Positions 1 through 9,236 of a stretch of 14,402 nucleotides of DNA are shown here, piece after piece; within the stretch, counting starts at the first letter, position 1; each line of letters begins with the position of its first letter. Under the pieces are notes generated by a model. That model did not search any database, had not been told where the DNA came from, and saw only the letters and a list, made by a program, of their open reading frames with translations. Source of the stretch: Planctomycetota bacterium (GTDB lineage: Bacteria; Planctomycetota; Phycisphaerae; Phycisphaerales; UBA1924); assembly GCA_023432465.1 (NCBI GenBank), contig JAEYUO010000143.1, forward strand, positions 1-14,402, given 5' to 3'. The position numbers and the translations under genes are program-made.

Positions 1-1
1 C

Positions 2-442
2 GCTTTCCCCCTCACCTTCGACCCCACCATCGACGACGAGGCCGCCATCCTCGCCTCGATCGCCGCCGGCCAAACCCCGCTCCACCACTTCGCGGGCCGC
101 TACGCCACCACCGTCGCCGCGTTCTCCATGTGGCTCATGCGCGAGGACATCCAGGCCAAGCTCCACGCCATGAACACCGCCTCGGGGTGCATCATCCGCG
201 CGGGCGCGACCTCCGCGCTCCCGCGGGCCGTCGATGCCCTGGCCCGACAGGTCTCCGCATGTTCTCACCAAATCGCCCGTGAGCCCGACAGTCAGGCACG
301 CAAGACAGACCGCCTCAAGGAGCGCCGCCCCGGCGCGGTCCGCCTCGCGGCGAACCTCCTCCGCCGCCTCGCACGCTTCAATCCCCGCGGCGTCCTCGTG
401 CCCCGCCAACCGCGACCGGCACGACGCGCCCAATCGTTCGCC
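2..442 (+). CDS. 3' part of a hypothetical protein with HTH-like segment; no in-frame stop near the expected end
   Basis: The gene enters from the left edge in the frame starting at base 2. The reading AFPLTFDPTIDDEAAILASI then QTPLHHFAGRYATTVAAFSM has coding-like codon use (C or G at most third positions) to about base 410. The segment TPLHHFA...AAFSMWL...DIQAKL looks like a helix-turn-helix, and the helical, Arg/Ala-rich stretch after it (RAVDALARQ, GAVRLAANLLRRLARF) resembles the tail of small HTH proteins I associate with planctomycetes. That is an impression, not a match. Oddly, this frame has no stop before 2155. No frame on the + strand has a stop between 283 and 516; the nearest are TGA in frame 1 at 280-282 and 517-519. 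The end given here is only where the convergent PEP-CTERM gene begins. A lost stop, a real overlap or an assembly frameshift are all possible. Function unknown. Confidence 0.5.
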
Positions 443-1387
443 TCAGCTCCGCCGCCGCCGCGACATCAGCCCCAACGCCCCGATGCCCAGCAGCGCGGCC
501 GCGCCCGGCGCGGGAATGAACGGCGTGACGTCCGCGAAGGTATCGCCCCATCGCAGCTCGTCGAACCCGCCCGGGATGTGACCCGAGCCACTGAACTGAA
601 ACTGCGTCAGCAGCCCGTGATGCGTGATGACCAGGTCCGAGGTGTTCACCGCGATGCTCGCGGCGGGCGCCCAGTTGCCCTCGACCGAGTCCGTGGGGTC
701 AAGGAAGACGCTGACCCTGTCGGGAGCAAACGGATTGAACTCGAACTTCATCACCACCAGATGTGTGCCGGCCAGTTCTTCAAGATCGAGATTCCCCGCC
801 AGGGTCTGCATCTGCGTTCCCGAGGGCGTTGTCACGGAAAGGGTCAGGTCGGTGACGCCGGAGAAGTGGTTGACGAACAAGTCAACCGCCTTGAAGCTGT
901 CTCCGATGCCGCCGTTCCACGTCTCGTATCCGTGAAAGCCAAACTGCGTCGGATCATCGACCCCGCTCGTGCCGAAGTCGATCAGGAAGCTCTGGTAGAT
1001 CGTGCGAGTAACGCCCACCCCACCCAGCCCGCCCGCGATCTCGCGGCCCGAACGCCCGAACGTGCAGCAGGAAAACTGCAGCGTCTCCTGCATCCGCGCG
1101 CCCACGCTGGGAAAGAGAGGATACGACAAGCTCCCGACATCCTGCACCGCTTGCGAGTCCCCACCGCTCTGGATCCAGCCACCCGCGTAAAACCCCGGGT
1201 TCGGCCCCGTGACCGGGTTCTGCCCGCCGATCACATTGACCCCCGAGTCCTCGTTCCCCACGAGGTACGCGCCGGGGCCTCCATTGATTTCAAACGGATC
1301 GTACACGATGACATCGGCATGGGCGGTGTGACACACAAAGGCCATCGCGCCGACAACACAGACCGTCTGACCAGTTCGGGAGTTCAT
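443..1387 (-). CDS. PEP-CTERM sorting domain protein (secreted, surface-anchored)
   Basis: 314 residues. The N-terminus (MNSRTGQTVCVVGAMAFVCH then TAHADV) is a Sec signal peptide with likely cleavage near residue 24. The C-terminus has the three parts of a PEP-CTERM anchor: PAPGAAA at 292-298, a hydrophobic helix (LLGIGALGL) to about 307, and SRRRRS at the end. In this system an exosortase cleaves at the Pro-containing motif, usually to place the protein on the cell surface or in the exopolysaccharide matrix. The body is Gly-rich and beta-rich; the segment FDELRWGDTFADVTPF just before the anchor is typical of LamG/concanavalin-like PEP-CTERM proteins. A vicinal Cys pair sits at 107-108. The start is fixed by AAGGAAG six bases upstream; the frame continues upstream without coding character. 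No exosortase gene lies in the window. Ligand unknown. Confidence 0.88.
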   Translation of the reverse strand: MNSRTGQTVCVVGAMAFVCHTAHADVIVYDPFEINGGPGAYLVGNEDSGVNVIGGQNPVTGPNPGFYAGGWIQSGGDSQAVQDVGSLSYPLFPSVGARMQETLQFSCCTFGRSGREIAGGLGGVGVTRTIYQSFLIDFGTSGVDDPTQFGFHGYETWNGGIGDSFKAVDLFVNHFSGVTDLTLSVTTPSGTQMQTLAGNLDLEELAGTHLVVMKFEFNPFAPDRVSVFLDPTDSVEGNWAPAASIAVNTSDLVITHHGLLTQFQFSGSGHIPGGFDELRWGDTFADVTPFIPAPGAAALLGIGALGLMSRRRRS

Positions 1388-1393
1388 CTCTTT

Positions 1394-1400
1394 CTTCCTT
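1394..1400 (-). promoter_or_regulatory. Shine-Dalgarno of the PEP-CTERM gene
   Basis: On the minus strand AAGGAAG lies six bases before the ATG at 1387. This decides the start, because the same frame stays open for 100 more codons upstream. Confidence 0.75.
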
Positions 1401-1686
1401 TCATAAACCCAACCGACGCACGATTGCCAACTGCGCCGCATTCTAGTGATTTCCCTCGAAAGACGCGAGAAACAACACGTTTTCCCGTCAAATTGATCGA
1501 GTCTTCCCGCCTTATTGGACCTTCCAATCAGCCATATCCATCCGCGCCACCCCCTCTCCCGCGGCCACCTCCATATCGCCCTGCAAGGACAACACGCGCA
1601 TTGAGCGACACCCAGAGAGCGTCGCGGCGACCTCTGTGTGACATGGAAGTTCCGCGGAATGTTCCGCCCCTCCTTACGGACTCTCA

Positions 1687-1728
1687 CCGTTCACCGCTCG
1701 CCGCTCGCCGCTCGCCGCTCGCCGCCCC
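1687..1728. repeat. Heptanucleotide tandem repeat, CCGCTCG x4 plus degenerate flanks
   Basis: Four perfect CCGCTCG copies occupy 1694-1721. A degenerate copy (CCGTTCA, 1687-1693) precedes them and a partial one (CCGCCCC, 1722-1728) follows. The array ends three bases from the stop codon of the minus-strand OsmC gene (1732-1734), so it lies directly in that gene's 3' flank. Confidence 0.9.
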
Positions 1729-1731
1729 CTC

Positions 1732-2142
1732 TCACACATACCGGTACTCAATCGGCGCATCCACCTCCGGGTGCAGGCTCGCGTGCACCGGGCACTTATG
1801 CCCCACCGCCTCGATCCGCTCCCGCATCTCTACCGGCACCTTCGATGACTCGATCGTCACCACCACCGGCAGCCGCGCGATCCGCCGGGGCAATGGCGGC
1901 TGCGTCATGTGCTTCTCCACTGTCGCCGTCGCCCCGGTCAGGTCGATCCCGTGCCGCTCACCATACATCGCCATCGTCGTCAGAATGCACGACGCAAGCC
2001 CCGCCGCGACCGTGTCCGTCGGGCTGAAGCCCGTCGCATCGCCCCCGATGTCCTTGGGCGCATCGGTGCGCAGCGTCGCGCCATCCGGATGCTTGAGATC
2101 ACACTTCTTGTTGCCCACATACACGGCGGAGATATTGACCAT
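1732..2142 (-). CDS. OsmC family protein (peroxiredoxin-like)
   Basis: 136 residues, the usual length for the OsmC/Ohr superfamily, whose members reduce organic hydroperoxides with a pair of cysteines in the cytoplasm. The two family cysteines are present: Cys52 in GLASCILTTMAMYG, preceded by the typical FSPTDTVAAGL helix start, and Cys117 in GHKCPVHASL. The GHKCPVH form fits the general OsmC-like (YhfA-type) branch better than classical Ohr, so peroxidase activity is inferred and the substrate unknown. The ATG at 2142 has no obvious Shine-Dalgarno, but the protein begins at the usual place (MVNISAVYVG). It is transcribed away from the membrane protein gene at 2203, with 60 bases between the two starts. 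Confidence 0.92.
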   Translation of the reverse strand: MVNISAVYVGNKKCDLKHPDGATLRTDAPKDIGGDATGFSPTDTVAAGLASCILTTMAMYGERHGIDLTGATATVEKHMTQPPLPRRIARLPVVVTIESSKVPVEMRERIEAVGHKCPVHASLHPEVDAPIEYRYV

Positions 2143-2202
2143 GCACCAAGGATAGCGACAGATGCGTGAACTCGCCCTCGCCGCTGGCCATGCGTCCTTG
2201 CC

Positions 2203-2961
2203 ATGAGCACAACCAATGTTCCCCTACCATCCCCCATGTCCCGCCGCGCTTTGCTCAGCGCACTCGCCCTTCTCGCGCTCAGCGCCGCGTGGTCGATCGC
2301 GGTCGAGCGCCCCTCGCTCTACATCCTCCGAGAGCTCTACCGCTTCGGCGAATTCGTCGGCATCACGCCCACCCCGCCCGCTCCCGGCTCGCGCCTCGCC
2401 GGCCAGATCATGGACTTCAACTTCTCCCAGCCCCCGGAGTGGTACGAGTTCGCCGCCCGCTCCCTCGCCGCCGCGGCCGCGCTCGCCCCCTTCCTCCTCC
2501 CCGGCCTCTGGTCGCATCGCGGCATCGTCGCCCGATGGCGCGAGATACAGCCTTCCTCCCACTGGTCCCTCTGCCGCGCCCCCCTCGCCGCTCTCATCGC
2601 CGGCATCGTCTTCGCCGCGATCAACATCAAGCTCGGTTTCTGGCTCTGGTCGCAGTTCCTCGCACTCGGCGAGCTCTTCGGCGGCTCCGTGACCCGCATC
2701 AGCGGGCAACTCTTCATCGGCCCCCGCGGCCCGTTCTCCGGCGATTCCGCCGCCGACTCCTTCGGCAACCTCGCCGTCCGCCACGGCCCGCACATCGTCT
2801 GCACGCTCTTCGCTGCCGCCGCGGCCATCCTCATCCACTCGCTCCTCTGGCGCACGGACCTCCGCCGCGCCGCGACCGGCGCATGCTCACACTGCGGCTA
2901 CGACCTTCTTGCAACACCCTCCGCCTCACCCTGCCCGGAATGCGGAAGCTCGCGGACGTAG
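2203..2961 (+). CDS. Four-helix membrane protein with C-terminal zinc ribbon
   Basis: 252 residues, function unknown. Hydrophobic segments at about 15-34, 86-104, 127-149 and 197-215 predict four membrane helices. After the last helix and a basic stretch (WRTDLRR) comes a compact zinc ribbon: Cys228-x2-Cys231, GYDLLAT, then PCPEC with Cys244 and Cys247. The same ribbon, with closely similar spacing, ends the proteins at 8580 and 9237. This arrangement is known to me as a frequent tail on membrane proteins of Phycisphaerae-like planctomycetes; its role is not established. Two starts are possible, ATG 2203 and ATG 2236 (MSRRALL); neither has a Shine-Dalgarno, and the second puts the first helix right at the N-terminus. 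The 3' end converges on the channel gene with 34 bases between the stops. Confidence 0.82.
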   Translation: MSTTNVPLPSPMSRRALLSALALLALSAAWSIAVERPSLYILRELYRFGEFVGITPTPPAPGSRLAGQIMDFNFSQPPEWYEFAARSLAAAAALAPFLLPGLWSHRGIVARWREIQPSSHWSLCRAPLAALIAGIVFAAINIKLGFWLWSQFLALGELFGGSVTRISGQLFIGPRGPFSGDSAADSFGNLAVRHGPHIVCTLFAAAAAILIHSLLWRTDLRRAATGACSHCGYDLLATPSASPCPECGSSRT

Positions 2962-2995
2962 CACGCTTTGCACTCCGCCACTTCCGACATCCCCC

Positions 2996-4681
2996 TCACC
3001 CCCCATACGCCTCGCGGAACTTTGCCTCAGCCTCCACGCCCCCCACCAGCACCAGTTCGCTCCCCGCGTGCAGCACTTCCGCCGGGCCGGGGTTGATCGT
3101 CAATCCCCCGGTCGATCTCACCGCCACGATCGTGCACCCCGTGCGCTGCCGCACACCGCTGGCAGCAAGCGACCGGCCCTCCAGCGCGGGCGGCACCGTC
3201 AGCCGGAAGATGTCCAGCCCTTCGGCGATCGTCTGGATCCGGCTCCGCTTGAGCAGGTTGAAGATCGTGCTCGCGCCCATGTTCGCATAGCTGAGCACAT
3301 GGTCCGCCCCGGCGCGGTGCAGCGTCGCGACATTCCGCTCATGCGTGCACCGCGAGATGATCTGGATGTCCTCCCGCAGCCGCCGGCAGTAGATCGTCAG
3401 ATAGATATTCAGGCTGTCATCGTGCGTCGTGATGATCACCGCCGGAGCCTTGCGGATCCCGGCCTTCTCCAGCACATCCAGCTGCGCGGCATCTCCAACG
3501 ATCGTCCACTCCGACTCCTCAACCCGGCCCGCCTCCTTCTCCACAATCCGCGCCTCGATCCCGCGCTCCCGCAAGGCCCGCGCCGTCTCCCGCCCCACTC
3601 TGCCGCCCCCCAGCACCATCGCCGCCTCGCCCGACACGTTGTAGATCGCAAAGTGCTCGTCATACACCTCAAGCTGCTCGCGTGAGCCCGCCAGCACCAG
3701 GATCGCGTTCTCCTCCACCACCAGGTCCGGCCGCGCAAGCTCGAACTTTCCGCGCTCCCACACGCCCACCACGCTCACGCCCAGCTCGCTCAACCGATTC
3801 TCGCGGAGTGTCTTGCCGATCAGCGGCGTCCGCGCCGCGTTCGCCTCCGCGATCAGCACATCATCCACTTCCGCCACGACATGGCTCACCGCATCCCCGC
3901 CCACCGTGCACCGCGCCAGCGCCTGCCCCATCAGCTCGCTCAGCCGCAGCGCGTGTGTCGCGCCCGCGCGCTGCAGGATGTCAACCGCCGCCCCCGCGTT
4001 GGCCGTCGCAACGATCGTCAGATCCGGCGCAACCCCCCTCGCCGTGAACGAGATGTTCGTGTTCAGCGCATCCCCCTGCGCCGTCATCAGCATCGCCGCG
4101 GCCGACGCGTGCACCCGCTCATACGTCTCCGGGTCATCCAGATCCCCCAGCACCACCTTCAGCCCCAGGTCGTGCAGCTCCAGCGCATCCTTCAGCTCCG
4201 GGACGATCAACGCATACTCATACTGCGCAAGTTCGAGCTTGCGGATGAGCGCGGCCGACACCGGGTCATTGTTCGTCAGCAGCACATGCCCGCGCGTCCC
4301 CGCCGGCAGCGCGTGCGGGGCCCGCGCCGCCGCCTGCGCCTCGATCCAAGGCGCGTAGAAGAACTGGATGAACGTGAACGGAAGCATGATGAGCAGGAAC
4401 ACGATCCCCGACATCATCACCAGCATCGAGAACAGCCGCCCCAGATCGCTCTTGAACGCGATGTCCCCATACCCCAGCGTTGACATCGTCGTCAGCGTCC
4501 AGTAGAACCCCGTGACCCACGAATGGTCCTGGCCCTCATACGCCATGATGTAGTGAAACAGCACGCTGTACAGCACGATCAGGCTGACCAGCGCGCCCAC
4601 AAACCGCAGCAGCGACAGGATGTTCCGCTGCGATGCACGCTGCTTCATGAAGAACGCAAGCTGTGACGGCAGGAACTTCAT
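2996..4681 (-). CDS. Potassium channel family protein with two RCK (TrkA-type) regions
   Basis: 561 residues. Two membrane helices (about 24-46 and 81-109) flank a pore loop with the K+ selectivity filter TLGYGD at 68-73, so this is a two-helix K+ channel subunit. The cytoplasmic part carries two TrkA-N/TrkA-C units, as in RCK-gated channels. The first (from about 131) has TNNDPV where the dinucleotide-binding glycines should be. The second (from about 353) has GGGRVG at 358-363 and Glu381 at the end of strand 2, which suggests NAD binding. A TrkA-C domain closes the protein (about 490-555). I chose ATG 4681 (MKFLPSQLAFFMKQ), the start that matches related channels, with GAGGA 11 bases upstream; ATG 4708 would add nine residues. 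It lies 78 bases after the S9 peptidase gene in the same direction and may share its transcript. Confidence 0.92.
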   Translation of the reverse strand: MKFLPSQLAFFMKQRASQRNILSLLRFVGALVSLIVLYSVLFHYIMAYEGQDHSWVTGFYWTLTTMSTLGYGDIAFKSDLGRLFSMLVMMSGIVFLLIMLPFTFIQFFYAPWIEAQAAARAPHALPAGTRGHVLLTNNDPVSAALIRKLELAQYEYALIVPELKDALELHDLGLKVVLGDLDDPETYERVHASAAAMLMTAQGDALNTNISFTARGVAPDLTIVATANAGAAVDILQRAGATHALRLSELMGQALARCTVGGDAVSHVVAEVDDVLIAEANAARTPLIGKTLRENRLSELGVSVVGVWERGKFELARPDLVVEENAILVLAGSREQLEVYDEHFAIYNVSGEAAMVLGGGRVGRETARALRERGIEARIVEKEAGRVEESEWTIVGDAAQLDVLEKAGIRKAPAVIITTHDDSLNIYLTIYCRRLREDIQIISRCTHERNVATLHRAGADHVLSYANMGASTIFNLLKRSRIQTIAEGLDIFRLTVPPALEGRSLAASGVRQRTGCTIVAVRSTGGLTINPGPAEVLHAGSELVLVGGVEAEAKFREAYGG

Positions 4682-4759
4682 CAGGTACAGTGTCCTCGAG
4701 GCTTCCACATCCCCACCGCGATCGGGCAGATCCTACCGGATGCGTTGTAGCTTCACCAC

Positions 4760-7354
<2,595 letters not shown>

Positions 7355-7598
7355 AACCCCATTCTTGCATGCTCTTCCCGGTCCCGTTCCGGGCGAACCC
7401 ATACCCAATCCGCCGGTACAACAGGGCTGTCCGTCCGCATCACGCTGCGTGCCGCCGCTCACCGGCAAGGGGGCCATCGACAGACCGATTCATTCATCAA
7501 ACGCCCTTATGGCGGCGACTCTGCGGCCGTGCCGCGACTCCAGCTTGCCTCACCACTCCCGACCTACCCTCCTCGTCTAACCGAAAGGACCATTTCCC
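7355..7598. other. Divergent intergenic region between S9 peptidase and FKBP genes
   Basis: 244 bases that must hold the promoters of both flanking genes if these starts are right. I see no strong sigma-70-type pair on either strand. A 23-codon frame at 7509-7580 (starting MAATLRPC) ends just before the FKBP Shine-Dalgarno; it has no ribosome-binding site of its own and is probably chance. Confidence 0.5.
7584..7589 (+). promoter_or_regulatory. Shine-Dalgarno of the FKBP gene
   Basis: AAAGGA lies nine bases before the ATG at 7599 and supports that start, from which a signal peptide follows directly. Confidence 0.7.
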
Positions 7599-8420
7599 AT
7601 GCGCTTTGCTCTGATTCTGTCTCTGGCCGCGACACTCGCGGCAGCCGGCCTCGCTTCCGCCCAGACCGGCACCACCTCCACCCCAGCCACCGCCACGCCG
7701 GCCGCTCCGGCCCAGCCGGAGAAACCCATGGCCGTCCCCGTCCCCACCGGCCCCGTCGTCAAGACCTCCGAGGTCGAGGGCATCCTCATCGAGGACATCA
7801 AGATCGGCGAGGGCTACGAGGTCAAGCCCGGCGGCGCGGTCGTCGCGCACTACCACGGCACGCTCAAGGCCGATCCCACCGTCGTCTTCGATTCCTCCTT
7901 CGAACGCGGCGAGCCCGTCCCCTTCCCGCTCTCGGGCGTCATCGAGGGCTGGCAGAAGGGCGTCCCGGGAATGAAGGTCGGCGGCGTCCGTCGCCTCACC
8001 ATTCCCGCCCGGCTCGCCTACGGCGATCGCAGCCCCAGCGCGAAGATCCCCGCCAACTCCGACCTGGTCTTCATCATCCAGATGGTCGATGCGCTCCAGG
8101 TTGAGGACATCACTCCCGGCACCGGCGAGGAAGCCACCAGCAACGCCGTCGCCGTCACCGCCCACGTCATGAAGGACAAGGACGGCAAGGAAGTCGAGAA
8201 GGTCGAAGCCTCCACTCCCTACATCTGGATCCCCGGCGAGTTCGACGCCATCATGTTCGGCATCGAGGGCATGAAGGTCGGCGGCAAGCGCAAGATCACC
8301 GTCCCCGCGCTCATGAACATCGTCCCCATGGGCCTCATCAGCATGCGCCCGCAGAACGTCCCCCTCACCATCGAGCTCGAGCTCATCGCCGTCCGCAACC
8401 TCCCCCGCCGCGGCCGCTGA
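7599..8420 (+). CDS. Secreted FKBP-type peptidyl-prolyl cis-trans isomerase, two FKBP-like domains
   Basis: 273 residues. A signal peptide (MRFALILSLAATLAAAGLAS, cleavage near Ala21) and a Thr/Ala/Pro-rich linker lead to an FKBP domain at about 58-166. Residues lining the FKBP12 active site have counterparts: Tyr85, Phe97-Asp98, Val114-Ile115, Trp118, Tyr131 and Phe148. FKBPs speed up cis-trans isomerization of Xaa-Pro bonds, here presumably on exported proteins. A second region (about 168-268) repeats the back half of the fold (FGIEGMKVGGKRKITVPALM, then VPLTIELELIAV) but lacks the Tyr/Phe-Asp/Trp set, so it is probably a non-catalytic, chaperone-like or dimerization domain. The gene is monocistronic: it diverges from the S9 peptidase and ends at a strong terminator. 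Start supported by AAAGGA nine bases upstream. Confidence 0.93.
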   Translation: MRFALILSLAATLAAAGLASAQTGTTSTPATATPAAPAQPEKPMAVPVPTGPVVKTSEVEGILIEDIKIGEGYEVKPGGAVVAHYHGTLKADPTVVFDSSFERGEPVPFPLSGVIEGWQKGVPGMKVGGVRRLTIPARLAYGDRSPSAKIPANSDLVFIIQMVDALQVEDITPGTGEEATSNAVAVTAHVMKDKDGKEVEKVEASTPYIWIPGEFDAIMFGIEGMKVGGKRKITVPALMNIVPMGLISMRPQNVPLTIELELIAVRNLPRRGR

Positions 8421-8454
8421 TCCGCGGCATTCCGCGAAACTTCGACATCCTTCC

Positions 8455-8483
8455 AAACCCCCGGCGAACGCCGGGGGTTTTTT
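8455..8483 (+). terminator. Rho-independent terminator of the FKBP gene
   Basis: Stem CCCCCGGC (8458-8465), loop GAAC, stem GCCGGGGG (8470-8477), followed by six T (8478-8483). Three A before the stem can pair with the first three T. It starts 35 bases after the FKBP stop codon. Confidence 0.95.
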
Positions 8484-8505
8484 GTTGATGCAAATACGAG
8501 AGAGC

Positions 8506-8523
8506 CCCGAGCGCGAGCTCGGG
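8506..8523. repeat. Inverted repeat, 7-bp stem with GCGA loop
   Basis: CCCGAGC (8506-8512) and GCTCGGG (8517-8523) are perfect inverted copies around GCGA. As RNA this would be a short stem with a GNRA tetraloop. It has no T run, so it is not an ordinary terminator. It lies between the FKBP terminator and the next gene; role unknown. Confidence 0.6.
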
Positions 8524-8560
8524 CCAATCCCTCGCTTCATCTCCGCAGCGCACGCTGCCT

Positions 8561-8577
8561 TCTCGATACAATCGAGA
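8561..8577. repeat. Perfect inverted repeat next to the TTG start of the 8580 gene
   Basis: TCTCGAT (8561-8567), spacer ACA, ATCGAGA (8571-8577). The right arm ends two bases before the proposed TTG start codon at 8580, so it covers the place where a ribosome-binding site should be. It could be an operator or a hairpin in the mRNA leader. Confidence 0.55.
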
Positions 8578-8579
8578 AC

Positions 8580-9227
8580 TTGCTCAAACCCGCGCCGCAC
8601 CATCTCCGCGCCACCGCACTCTTACTCATCCTCGGCTTCGCCACCTCGCTTTCCCTCGCCTACGCCGCGGCGATCTTCTCCCCCGTCATGCCCCCCGCCC
8701 GTGGCCCGCAGCTCAGACTCAGCGAACCCTCCGCTCAACCAAACTGGGGCTGGTTCATCAATCGCCATCGCGGACTCGGACATACCTGCATGGTCTTCCG
8801 CCGCGCTCAGCTTGATAGCCCGGCGTCGCAGCGTGCGCCGCTCTCCTCCGCTCGCGACGCTCTGCCCTACTGGTCCTCCATTCCGTCCCGCGGCATGAAG
8901 GTCGACGACCACGCCTTCGGCCTCCCCTTCCGCTGCCTCCGCGCGGTTCAGCACGCGCCGCAGGACACCAGCGACTACCGCGTCCTCAAGGGCTGGACCG
9001 CCAACATGGGAGAGATCTGGCTCCCGCGCCGAGTCCTCTGGACCGCGATCCTCGCCAACACGCTGCTCCTCGCCGCGGCATGGTGGGCGGCGCTCGTCCT
9101 CCCCGGCATGTCGCGCTGCGTTCTCCGCCGCCGCCGCGGCCTCTGCCCCGCCTGCGCCTACGACCTCCGCGCCACACCCGCAGGCAACCCCTGCCCGGAG
9201 TGTGGCCTGATGATGCATGGGCGGTAG
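8580..9227 (+). CDS. Membrane protein with C-terminal zinc ribbon (first of a tandem pair)
   Basis: 215 residues, function unknown. One membrane helix at about 10-33, an extracytoplasmic-looking region of some 120 residues, a second helix at about 153-175, a basic segment (VLRRRRG), then a zinc ribbon with Cys189, Cys192, Cys205 and Cys208 (CPACAYDL ... CPECG). The central region has the motif FGLPFRCLR, echoed as FGWPSRCL in the next gene, which marks them as paralogues with the same topology. The start is a TTG, because the first ATG in frame falls after the first helix. No normal Shine-Dalgarno is visible; an inverted repeat occupies that site. The stop overlaps the Shine-Dalgarno of the next gene, so the two are probably translated together. 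Confidence 0.75.
   Translation: MLKPAPHHLRATALLLILGFATSLSLAYAAAIFSPVMPPARGPQLRLSEPSAQPNWGWFINRHRGLGHTCMVFRRAQLDSPASQRAPLSSARDALPYWSSIPSRGMKVDDHAFGLPFRCLRAVQHAPQDTSDYRVLKGWTANMGEIWLPRRVLWTAILANTLLLAAAWWAALVLPGMSRCVLRRRRGLCPACAYDLRATPAGNPCPECGLMMHGR
9133..9207 (+). repeat. Zinc-ribbon coding segment, copy 1 of a 75-base direct repeat
   Basis: Matches 9919-9993 at 71 of 75 bases by direct reading. All four differences (TAC/TAT, ACA/ACT, GAG/GAA, TGT/TGC) are synonymous. Confidence 0.9.
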
Positions 9228-9229
9228 GA
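9226..9229 (+). promoter_or_regulatory. Shine-Dalgarno of the 9237 gene, overlapping the upstream stop
   Basis: AGGA overlaps the TAG stop (9225-9227) of the preceding gene and lies seven bases before the ATG at 9237, as expected for translational coupling. Confidence 0.5.
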
Positions 9230-9236
9230 TCGAAGC

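Larger units (their letters stand above)
1388..1731. other. Intergenic region between OsmC gene and PEP-CTERM gene
   Basis: About 340 bases without a supported gene. The half next to the PEP-CTERM gene (roughly 1388-1530) is visibly richer in A and T than its surroundings and should hold that gene's promoter, but I could not find a convincing -35/-10 pair. The half next to the OsmC stop holds a heptanucleotide tandem repeat, listed separately. I see no clear terminator hairpin. Confidence 0.6.

Noticed and set aside
1440..1491. Possible sigma-70 promoter for the PEP-CTERM gene (minus-strand TTGACG at 1491-1486 and TAGAAT at 1445-1440)
   Set aside because: The two boxes are about 40 bases apart and neither has a partner at 16 to 18 bases, so they do not form a promoter together.
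443..1687. Extended 414-residue form of the PEP-CTERM protein starting at 1687
   Set aside because: The extra 100 residues have no coding character, include the ribosome-binding site translated as ERKKE, and would bury the signal peptide.
7509..7580. 23-codon upstream frame before the FKBP gene
   Set aside because: No Shine-Dalgarno, no attenuator-like pairing and no codon pattern; probably chance.
7497..8603. 368-residue minus-strand frame opposite the FKBP gene
   Set aside because: It crosses the terminator (translated as KKPPAFAGG) and is a shadow of the FKBP gene.
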